This document shows positions 50,429 to 58,028 of a stretch of DNA of 64,000 nt, one piece after another (positions within the stretch are counted from its first letter, which is position 1; each line of letters begins with the position of its first letter). This DNA comes from Anaerotruncus sp. MC2020. Lineage in GTDB: Bacteria > Bacillota > Clostridia > Oscillospirales > Ruminococcaceae. The notes beneath the pieces are model-generated. The model did no database searches and had not been told where the DNA came from. It was given only the letters and a program-made list of their open reading frames with translations. The stretch is taken from the NCBI GenBank assembly GCA_000701945.1, contig KL370840.1, positions 62,001 through 126,000 of the forward strand, in the 5' to 3' direction. Both the position numbers and the translations under genes were made by a program.

Positions 50429-51064
50429 TCATTCTGTTGCGCGCCTGGAATATTTCGCCAGTACGTATGATGCGTCCGAGGCGTCGATTATGCCGTCGCC
50501 GTTTGCGTCACCCTTTGTTTCTGCCGCAATTCTCAGTACTTCGTCGATTCTGCTGCCTGTCGATTGCAGTGAATAGTATCTGAGTATCATTGAAGCGTCC
50601 TTTGAGTCGAGCATACCATCGAGGTTAAGGTCGCCTTTTTCGCGTGTCTCTGAAAAGACCTTCAGCATGAGCGCTGCATCTATGGCATTCACGAGTCCAT
50701 CGCCGTTGATATCGCCTTCTTCGTCGATTTTAGCCCTCTGTATAGGAGTGATATTGAGAAGTTCAGTTGTCGTTGAAAACTCGACGTATCTCCACATTAC
50801 AAAACTTGCGTCAGTGAAGTCTATTGCACCGTCGATGTTGAAGTCCCAGTCGTATTCGCCGTTTTTATATGCGCGGACGAGCTCTTCCTGTGCCGCTTTA
50901 TTCTGAGCGATTCGCTCTGCTTTCTCTTCGTCGGTGAGCGCTTCCTTTTCTTCATCGGATAAAACGGGCGGGAATGTCGGATAGTTGTTCTTAGCGGCTG
51001 CCGCGGTCGGGACTGCCATTGCTCCCGCCAGTATCGCCGATATGATTATCGCAGTTCTTTTCAT
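50429..51064 (-). CDS. Exported protein made almost wholly of dockerin-like EF-hand units
   Basis: 211 residues from the ATG at 51064, with AAAGGAG upstream. Signal peptide at 1-25, a helical charged stretch, then four calcium-loop units: DFNIDGAIDFTDASFVMW, GDINGDGLVNAIDAALML, GDLNLDGMLDSKDASMILRY and GDANGDGIIDASDASYVLAK. This is like two tandem dockerins without any partner domain. It lies 19 bases after sensor 5, so it is the last gene of a sigma/sensor/exported-protein operon. It may fill or cap cohesins or act as a calcium-dependent connector. Confidence 0.82.
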   Translation of the reverse strand: MKRTAIIISAILAGAMAVPTAAAAKNNYPTFPPVLSDEEKEALTDEEKAERIAQNKAAQEELVRAYKNGEYDWDFNIDGAIDFTDASFVMWRYVEFSTTTELLNITPIQRAKIDEEGDINGDGLVNAIDAALMLKVFSETREKGDLNLDGMLDSKDASMILRYYSLQSTGSRIDEVLRIAAETKGDANGDGIIDASDASYVLAKYSRRATE

Positions 51065-51083
51065 AGTCAACAGCTCCTTTCGC

Positions 51084-52451
51084 TTATTCGTATTCTGTTG
51101 GTACTATCGACGGAGCGGATAGGCGCTCCTGTTCCTTTTCGTATTCAAGCTGCATCTCGATGTTGGAGACATAGTCCTGTCCCTTGTAGTAGAACAGATA
51201 CAGCACGAGATAATTCTTCGTCATCATGAGGTTCTCATTCGGCGAATATATGCAGTTCTCATTCAGCCAATCCTTGTCCCGCTGATAGTCGGCTTCGTTT
51301 CTTATGTAGAGCAGCATTCGGTAGATGTCCATGTAGTCGATGACGCCGTCACGGTTCGCGTCGGGGAAGTATTCTCCCGAGTCTATCTTGCCGAACATCT
51401 CGAGCTGATAGTCGGAGTAGGTGTGCTCCTTGTTGAGGTCATTATACAGGTAGTCGTACAGCTTGTCATATAATGTCTTCGCATTGCTGACGGAGCTCAC
51501 TGCGTCGGTGAATGCCTTATCGGGGATAGGACGCTCGCCCGCGTATTCTCTCAGCTGAGCCTCAAGCTCGTCGGAGTCGGGGATATCGAGCCCCTTGAAT
51601 ATCATGTATTCGGTAAATACTCTTTTTCTGTATTCTTCACGCAGCTCCATATGCGAGAGGTTGTAGTATGTAGTATCGTCGGGGATAGCTTTCCGTATGG
51701 CATTGTAATTTGCCTGCTTGTATTTCTCACTCGGATATCCGCTGACATAGGTCTGTGAATATGCAGTGACTTCGAGAAGGTCGCAGAAATCGACCCGTCC
51801 GTCGTCGTTTATATCGAGCTGCGAGGTGTTGATGCCGTTTTCGTAATTGATTATCGCGAGGTAGTCGCTGTCGGAGAACATCATCGCGCAGGTCGGTATT
51901 TTCTCGCCGTTTTCCGCAATAGCGGGGTATTGCTGGAGTATAGGCGCCATTTCGGGAAGCCTCATATATATGCTGGCGATACGCTCCTCGAGGCTTGCCG
52001 TGCTCACAGCGGGAGTTGTCGATGTGGGAGCAGCGGTGGTCTGCTGCGCAGTCGTGGCAGCCGCCGACGCTGTAGTTCTTGCGGCTGTACGTGTAGCCGA
52101 CGACGTTGCAGCTGTACGTTCCGATGATGTGGATGTCGCCGCGGAAGCTGTAGTTGCGGTCGCTTTTTGTGCTGACGTCACGGCTGTAGTCGTCACGCTT
52201 GCGGGTTTGGCTGATGTGACGGCAGGAGCGGGCGGGGACGGGCTCGTCTCCGTGATTATGCTCCCGCTGTCGGACGTCGGAGGCTTGGGCGGCTTGAGCG
52301 TCTGTGCGAATATGCCTATCCCGAGCACTGCCGCCGTGCCGAGCGTGAGTGCCGCAGTCCTGCGGAAAACAGTGGCTTTGCGGCGTTTCTGTTCGCGGCG
52401 GGAATTGTACTTTTTAATTATGCTTTCCGCTATCTCGTCATAGCTCTTCAT
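51084..52451 (-). CDS. Membrane-anchored anti-sigma-like sensor 5 with dockerin-like loops outside
   Basis: 455 residues from the ATG at 52451, with AAGGAGGG upstream in the sigma gene. Cytoplasmic N terminus MKSYDEIAESIIKKYNSRRE, one membrane segment at about 31-51, a long Ser/Thr/Ala linker, then an extracellular region with two separated EF-hand-like units: LDINDDGRVDFCDLLEVTAY and PDANRDGVIDYMDIYRMLLY. Dockerin-type loops in a sensor would link it to a cohesin or make it calcium dependent. Layout and N terminus match sensors 1 and 2. Confidence 0.78.
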   Translation of the reverse strand: MKSYDEIAESIIKKYNSRREQKRRKATVFRRTAALTLGTAAVLGIGIFAQTLKPPKPPTSDSGSIITETSPSPPAPAVTSAKPASVTTTAVTSAQKATATTASAATSTSSERTAATSSATRTAARTTASAAATTAQQTTAAPTSTTPAVSTASLEERIASIYMRLPEMAPILQQYPAIAENGEKIPTCAMMFSDSDYLAIINYENGINTSQLDINDDGRVDFCDLLEVTAYSQTYVSGYPSEKYKQANYNAIRKAIPDDTTYYNLSHMELREEYRKRVFTEYMIFKGLDIPDSDELEAQLREYAGERPIPDKAFTDAVSSVSNAKTLYDKLYDYLYNDLNKEHTYSDYQLEMFGKIDSGEYFPDANRDGVIDYMDIYRMLLYIRNEADYQRDKDWLNENCIYSPNENLMMTKNYLVLYLFYYKGQDYVSNIEMQLEYEKEQERLSAPSIVPTEYE

Positions 52452-52992
52452 ACACAAATCCCTCCTTTTCAAGCTCGGCTCTTAGGGCGCTCTTTGCCCT
52501 GTAAAGCAGATTTTCTATCTGTCTGTTGTTCTTCTTCATTATCTTCGCCGTTTCGGTGTTGTTGAAGCCTTCAAAATAAGTGAGATACAATACCTGCGAG
52601 TAGTCGGAGGCGATGCGCTTCATCGCCCTGTGGACGGCTATTTTCTGCTCGTTCCTGATGTGCTCGCGCTCGATGTCTGCCTCGTCCGTGAGCGTGTACA
52701 TCTCGTCGACGGGGATATCCGCTGTCCACTTTGCCTTTTTCATCATTTGCAGCGCCTTGTAGCGCGCTATCGAGTACAGCCACGTCTTGAAGCTGCTTTT
52801 TCCGCCAAAGCGCGGCTTATCGAGGAGAAGTCCGCAGAAGACGTCCTCCGCGAGCTCCTCGGCGAGGCAGATGTCGCCCGTGATACTGCTGAGGAACAGG
52901 ACAAGTCCGTTATTGTATTCGCTTACTATATTTATTATCGACTCCTTGTCTCCTTCGAGAAAACGGCGGTAGCTACTTGCACCGTTATCCAT
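52438..52992 (-). CDS. ECF RNA polymerase sigma factor 5
   Basis: 184 residues. Region 2: AEELAEDVFCGLLLDKPRFG, SSFKTWLYSIARYKALQMMK; region 4: QVLYLTYFEGFNNTETAKIM, NRQIENLLYRAKSALRAEL. It opens MDNGASSYRRFLEGDKES, very like factor 2, and ends EGFVYEEL, the tail that overlaps the sensor start. First gene of the sigma 5 operon. Confidence 0.93.
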   Translation of the reverse strand: MDNGASSYRRFLEGDKESIINIVSEYNNGLVLFLSSITGDICLAEELAEDVFCGLLLDKPRFGGKSSFKTWLYSIARYKALQMMKKAKWTADIPVDEMYTLTDEADIEREHIRNEQKIAVHRAMKRIASDYSQVLYLTYFEGFNNTETAKIMKKNNRQIENLLYRAKSALRAELEKEGFVYEEL

Positions 52993-53096
52993 TCGTGACC
53001 CTTTCTGAAACTCGGATTTTTTCCTGTCACTTATTAGTGTGTCGGGAAGTTAAAAACTCTCAGCTGACGCAGTAATTTTTTAGATTTAACAATTGT

Positions 53097-53125
53097 ATTG
53101 TAGCTCATGCGAGGGCGCTTGTCAA
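53097..53125 (-). promoter_or_regulatory. Promoter of sigma factor 5 operon
   Basis: TTGACA, 17 bases, TACAAT on the minus strand, about 105 bases before the start. Confidence 0.75.
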
Positions 53126-53181
53126 TATGAAACAGCAATTCTTTGATGGATATAAACAATTATGGTAGGCGGCGGTGCTAA

Positions 53182-53212
53182 CGCAAAACAGCGGCACGAA
53201 ATGTGCCGCTGT
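53182..53212 (-). terminator. Terminator of the leucine-rich-repeat protein gene
   Basis: ACAGCGGCAC pairs with GTGCCGCTGT across ATTTC, followed leftward by TTTGCG; located just after the gene's stop codon. Confidence 0.8.
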
Positions 53213-53219
53213 CTCTATT

Positions 53220-56200
53220 TCAGCTTGCCTTTCTGGTGGACATATATTCGCTCATCGTCGGGACATCGCCTGTCGCCGTAGAGGCGAGCGCGTAGTACGA
53301 AAGAATGAACGATGCGTCCTTTGCGTCGATTTTATTGTCGGTGTTTACGTCAGCCGCCTGCTTCTGCGAAGCGGTGAAGCTGCCGTCTCCGCCCGTGGAC
53401 ATCTTGGAATACTCGACAAGTATCGCTGATGCGTCCTTTGCGTCGACCTTGCCGTCTTCGTTGACATCTCCGAGACTGCTGTCGTCGTCCTCAATGCATT
53501 TGTCCTTGACCTCGTTTATCTTTTCCTCAATGGCTGCTGTAGCGATTCCGCTGTAGTTGAGCAGTCCTGCTGTGATATGCAGGGTCGAGCCCGCGATGTT
53601 CTCCTTGTCGGAGATGAGCAGTATCCTGTCGGAGAACTCGGTCTTGTTGTCCTCGGACTTGATGAGCTTTATCTTGCAGTTCGCCTTCTCGCCGCCTGAG
53701 GTGATGAGGTAGATGTTATCGGAAGTTGCAGTGCTGTCGGTGATGTACTGCGACATCTTTATCTCGACTGCATTTGCGCAGGCGTCGATACTGCCGAGCT
53801 TTGCGCCGACCGTAGCCTTGAGCGGGATATTTACGTCCGTCTGCACAGGGAGTACGGGGAGCCACTCTGTTGCGTAGTCCTCGTAGCCCTCAGCTGTGAC
53901 CCTTACCTGCCACATACCCTCGGGTACGTCCCATGCGTACCAGCCGAGAGCGTCGGTCTTGAGGTCATTTTCCTGCTCGAAGTCCTCGGCGTTCCACTTG
54001 ACAGCCGCGCCGCTGTCGTCCTTGTAGTATATCGTCGCCGTGGCTCCTTCTATCCTGTTCTCGGGTACAGCTGCGTAGACGTAGCCGCTCGGGTCGACCT
54101 TGACGTTCATCTTGTTCTTGCCCGTCACGTATATCTTCGAGCGTGTTTCGTTCTCCATAGGGTCGAGAATCAACTTGTTTATGAGATATGCGCCGATACC
54201 TACAGCCGCGCCTATTAAAAGACCTACGCCAAGCGTGACTGTCGTTGCGAGCGTGAGAGCTGTTCCTGCGGTAACTGTTGCGGCAGTGAGAAGCACGCGT
54301 CCGTAGAACACAGCCTTTGTGCGAGCCTTGAGCATGGGCTTGTTTGCCTGAACATACGGGTCTCGGCAGTAATCTATCTGCTCCATATCCATTGAGTAGT
54401 TATTGTATGCTGTAGCAGTGTCAGCTAAGCCCGTAACGACACCGTAAAGGATAGTTGCTCCGCCTGCTACACCCTCTGCCGCACCTTTAAGTCCTTTCGC
54501 CATAAGAGAGGTAACAACTCCGCCTGCCTGATCCTTTAGGAGGAACTTCTCGTTATCGCCAAATAATTCAGACTCGAATTCTTTGTCGCCTGTCTTTTCG
54601 TTGACCCTGAGTAAGACCATTCCGCCTGAAGCGTCTGCGTCTCCGTCGTTGAGGAACTTATCGGCTGTTCCGTCGCTCGTCGAGATGTTCTTTGCTACGC
54701 TCTCGACCTGTTCCTTATCGGTAAGGTACATTACGTAGTATGAGTTCTCGTCGCCGTTTTCGTCGATGCAGGTCATGCCCGACTTCGTAAAGCCGTTCTC
54801 CTCAGGAGCTTTTGCTACGTCTTCTGCTGTCAGTTGTTTGTCCTCTATTGTGATTTCCTTTGTGATGAACTGGACTATGTTTATCTCAATATTCATCGGA
54901 ATATCCCAATCGGGAGGGAGAAGGTCGGGACCGAGCGGCGTCTTTACCTTGACGCGGGACATTTTAGTTGATGACTCGATGACCTTGATTTCGGATTTGT
55001 CGACTATATCCTTCATAGGGTCGGAACTCTCGGGCTTGGGATTGAGAATGTCCTTTCCGTCCTTTTCAAGCGTTACCTTGCCATCGTCCGATATTTTCTT
55101 TACCGCAGTGCCAGTAGCAGACTTCGGTATCTGTCCTATGGAAAGGTCGCCAGGAATTGTGGTCTTAAAATTGCCGCTGCCCTTCCATGTGCCTGTTTCC
55201 TTGTCCTTATCGAGAGGCACATATGACGGCTTTCCGTTTGTCTCGGAGATGACGAGTACCTTGTCGATATTATCATCGTTGTCCATTTTGACATCGAATT
55301 CGAGAGGCTTGCTCGGGTTTATCGTCACATACGGAGAATAACCCGTGCGGAACATATCCGTCATGTCCTTTTGCCATTTATTGCCGTTCGGGGAGTGTGC
55401 GACCTCAAAGTCAACGAGTACAGGTGAGGCTTCATCGACCGATATCTTCAGTACGTCGGACTTCTTTTCGCCGCATACAGCCTGCACTGTTATAATGCCG
55501 TCAACGTTCGTGCATTCTATCTCGGCGCTGAACTTGGCAGTATATTTACTTGCGGGGACTGTCGTGTATTCCTCTCCGTTCACGAGGATAGTAACGTCGC
55601 CCTTTGCTGTAGAGTAGCCGTAAACGCTGAACGTGGATTTGCCGTCCTTGACGCCGACCTGTGAGGGAGCGTTCAGAGTTACCGCGCTTGAATTGACAGA
55701 TGAGGTGATTATCTTTCTCTTCATTGACGAACGAGGATATTCTGGGAGAATATTTGCGCCGAATTCAGCCGATACCTCGACTTCCTTGTCCTCTGGATTG
55801 CGGACGCTGAACCTCAGCGCGCCTGTGGGCTCCGTGAAGTAGTATGTGAAGCCGTATTTTCCGAGCTCTATGCCCTCAGCGAGTGACTCGGGAGCAATGA
55901 CATTGGGTTCAAGTCCAGTGCCTATCTGAATGTACCCCTCGCTGAATGAGGGAACAAATCTCGGGTTCACGGCGTAGCAGACCGTGTAGTTTGTGAGGCT
56001 GCCGCTTGCGCCCGATGAGCGGGTGCTTGTTATGTAGAGGTCGCCATTCTTGGCAGTGCTGACGCGCTCATCCCAAAGATTGTTGCACATATCGAATGCG
56101 TTAGGTCCGAATTCGATGCTCTCCTGCTTCATATCGAGCTCCTCGAGCTCTTCGCAGCGTGAGAAAGCAAAGTCGCCTATATAGGTCACTGATTCGGGAA

Positions 56201-57695
56201 TATGCACGGTCTTCAGCTTGTCGCACCAACTGAAGAGCTCATTCGGTATCTTCTCCATACCGTCCCTTATCTCTGCCTCTGCAAGATTCGGAGCACTTCC
56301 GAAGCAGCCCTTGTCGCTCTCGAGATACGGAGGTATGCTCAGATAGATGAGGTTGTCGCAGCCGCTGAAAACGCTCTGGTAGTGTATGCGCGTAACGCTG
56401 TCGGGCAGGTCGATCTGCGCGAGCAGCTTGTCGTCGTTGAATGCGTATGCATTGATAAATGTGACGGAGTCGGGAATGCTTACCTCGACAAGGTCTGGCA
56501 GCTTGCTCGTTATGGCGTTGACTTCAGTGATACCGTCAGCGAAAACGAGCTTTTCGATACCGCTCTGACCGAATGCCGAGCACTCGCTGTATGTGCCGCG
56601 TGCAGGAATCTGCATCGGCACGTAGAGGTATTTGAGATCATATGTGCCCGCGAATGACCTGTTGCCTAATTCTTTCAGGTTCTTCGGCAGGTCGAGGTGA
56701 TTTATCTTTGAATCCTCGAATGCCATATCGCTGATGACCTCGACACTGTCGGGGAGCTTCGGGTCAGTTATTGCTGTCTCCTCGAATGCACGGGACTGTA
56801 TCTCCTTGACTCCCTCGCACCAGTTGACGGACTCGAGCTTATCACAGTAGCAGAACATACCCTGGGGTATTACCTCTCTGCTTCCTGCGAAGGTTACCTC
56901 CTTCAAGCCCGATTTCTGGAAGAAACCTCCACTCTCAGCATCGAAGGTCCAGCCCTCGGGGATAGTGAACGATTCGAGGGATTTCAGCTCCTCGAATGCG
57001 TAGCCGCCGATGAAGTCGAGCTGGTCGGGGAGGTTGAGAGTTTTGAGGTCTGGGCAGGCTCTGAATGCGGATTTACCGATGCTCCTGACGCTGTCGGGGA
57101 TTGTTATCTCCGTTATTCCGCCTATCGCTTCAAATGCATTGGCACCGATAGCAGTTACGGAGTCGGGGATAACGAGTTCGCCCATGTAGTCTGTACACGA
57201 GAACAAAGCGTCGGGAATGGTCTCCATGCCGTCCTCGATGATGACCTTGTTTATCTTGCCGTAGGTGAACGGGCGTACTGCTTCCTTGAGAGTTTTCGGG
57301 ATAATGAGTGTGTCGAGCGCCTTGTAGTCGTTGAATGCCCAGTTGTTTATCTTTTCGATATGGTCGGGGAGCACTATCTCCGTGACCGTGCTGTTCGAGC
57401 TGTAAACGCCGTGCCCGAAATCGTTGGTGTCTATCTCGGTGACGAGCTTGCCGTCTATCGTTGACGGGAGTATTATCTTGGTCTCGTCAGTGGACTTGGT
57501 TTTGTCATAGCCCTTGATAGTTATAGTGCCGCCCTCGTTGACGATGTAGGCAAAGCCGTCATCGGTGTGGAGGTAGCTGTCCTCCTCGTCTGCCGCCGAT
57601 GCAACAAATGCGGGCAGTACTGTCATCAGCGAGGTGACAGTGAACACCGATGTGACCGCCGCTGTAGTAAGTCGCTTGCTAAGTGGTCGTTCCAT
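53220..57695 (-). CDS. Large exported BspA-type leucine-rich-repeat protein with C-terminal dockerin
   Basis: 1,491 residues from the ATG at 57695, with GGAAGGAG upstream. A signal peptide (about 1-36) leads to some 20 LRR_5 (BspA-like) repeats of about 23 residues to residue 560 (IPDSVRSIGKSAFRACPDLK is a typical unit). Next come immunoglobulin-like domains, a segment with Ala/Gly-rich membrane-like stretches (LLTAATVTAGTALTLATTVT, VGLLIGAAVGIGAYLINKLI; near 1145-1190), a carboxypeptidase-regulatory-like beta domain (WYAWDVPEGMWQVRVTAEGY) and a C-terminal dockerin (GDVNEDGKVDAKDASAILVE, DVNTDNKIDAKDASFILSYY). The LRRs probably bind glycans, mucins or proteins; the dockerin fixes it to a scaffold. 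The internal hydrophobic pair is odd for a fully exported protein. Confidence 0.9.
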   Translation of the reverse strand: MERPLSKRLTTAAVTSVFTVTSLMTVLPAFVASAADEEDSYLHTDDGFAYIVNEGGTITIKGYDKTKSTDETKIILPSTIDGKLVTEIDTNDFGHGVYSSNSTVTEIVLPDHIEKINNWAFNDYKALDTLIIPKTLKEAVRPFTYGKINKVIIEDGMETIPDALFSCTDYMGELVIPDSVTAIGANAFEAIGGITEITIPDSVRSIGKSAFRACPDLKTLNLPDQLDFIGGYAFEELKSLESFTIPEGWTFDAESGGFFQKSGLKEVTFAGSREVIPQGMFCYCDKLESVNWCEGVKEIQSRAFEETAITDPKLPDSVEVISDMAFEDSKINHLDLPKNLKELGNRSFAGTYDLKYLYVPMQIPARGTYSECSAFGQSGIEKLVFADGITEVNAITSKLPDLVEVSIPDSVTFINAYAFNDDKLLAQIDLPDSVTRIHYQSVFSGCDNLIYLSIPPYLESDKGCFGSAPNLAEAEIRDGMEKIPNELFSWCDKLKTVHIPESVTYIGDFAFSRCEELEELDMKQESIEFGPNAFDMCNNLWDERVSTAKNGDLYITSTRSSGASGSLTNYTVCYAVNPRFVPSFSEGYIQIGTGLEPNVIAPESLAEGIELGKYGFTYYFTEPTGALRFSVRNPEDKEVEVSAEFGANILPEYPRSSMKRKIITSSVNSSAVTLNAPSQVGVKDGKSTFSVYGYSTAKGDVTILVNGEEYTTVPASKYTAKFSAEIECTNVDGIITVQAVCGEKKSDVLKISVDEASPVLVDFEVAHSPNGNKWQKDMTDMFRTGYSPYVTINPSKPLEFDVKMDNDDNIDKVLVISETNGKPSYVPLDKDKETGTWKGSGNFKTTIPGDLSIGQIPKSATGTAVKKISDDGKVTLEKDGKDILNPKPESSDPMKDIVDKSEIKVIESSTKMSRVKVKTPLGPDLLPPDWDIPMNIEINIVQFITKEITIEDKQLTAEDVAKAPEENGFTKSGMTCIDENGDENSYYVMYLTDKEQVESVAKNISTSDGTADKFLNDGDADASGGMVLLRVNEKTGDKEFESELFGDNEKFLLKDQAGGVVTSLMAKGLKGAAEGVAGGATILYGVVTGLADTATAYNNYSMDMEQIDYCRDPYVQANKPMLKARTKAVFYGRVLLTAATVTAGTALTLATTVTLGVGLLIGAAVGIGAYLINKLILDPMENETRSKIYVTGKNKMNVKVDPSGYVYAAVPENRIEGATATIYYKDDSGAAVKWNAEDFEQENDLKTDALGWYAWDVPEGMWQVRVTAEGYEDYATEWLPVLPVQTDVNIPLKATVGAKLGSIDACANAVEIKMSQYITDSTATSDNIYLITSGGEKANCKIKLIKSEDNKTEFSDRILLISDKENIAGSTLHITAGLLNYSGIATAAIEEKINEVKDKCIEDDDSSLGDVNEDGKVDAKDASAILVEYSKMSTGGDGSFTASQKQAADVNTDNKIDAKDASFILSYYALASTATGDVPTMSEYMSTRKAS

Positions 57696-57787
57696 ATAAA
57701 CACTCCTTCCGTTACGGAAAATAAACAGCGTGTAATAATAAAACAAAATATTACATTTTACCAAATTATCAGCCTGCTGTTGAATGA

Positions 57788-57816
57788 ATTATAGCATTAT
57801 TTGAAGATTTTGTCAA
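57788..57816 (-). promoter_or_regulatory. Promoter of the leucine-rich-repeat protein gene
   Basis: TTGACA, 17 bases, TATAAT on the minus strand, 93 bases before the start. Both boxes are consensus. Confidence 0.92.
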
Positions 57817-57937
57817 TCGTTTTTTTTAAATGTTAATATAAAATTACATTTTTTTCTTCCCGATTGACACATCATAGCAATTGTATATTTACCTAAATAA
57901 TAAACCGAGAGTATTATAATGTTGTAGATTCTTTATA

Positions 57938-57967
57938 TTGACGTTTTTACCAAATATTTGATATAAT
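57938..57967 (+). promoter_or_regulatory. Promoter of the giant cohesin/dockerin protein gene
   Basis: TTGACG, 18 bases, TATAAT, 62 bases before the start. It is divergent from the promoter at 57788, with about 120 A+T-rich bases between. Confidence 0.8.
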
Positions 57968-58028
57968 ATATGTATAATCTGCAATAATGGACTCTTTTGC
58001 AGATAAAATCCCAAAAACGGAGGTTTAT

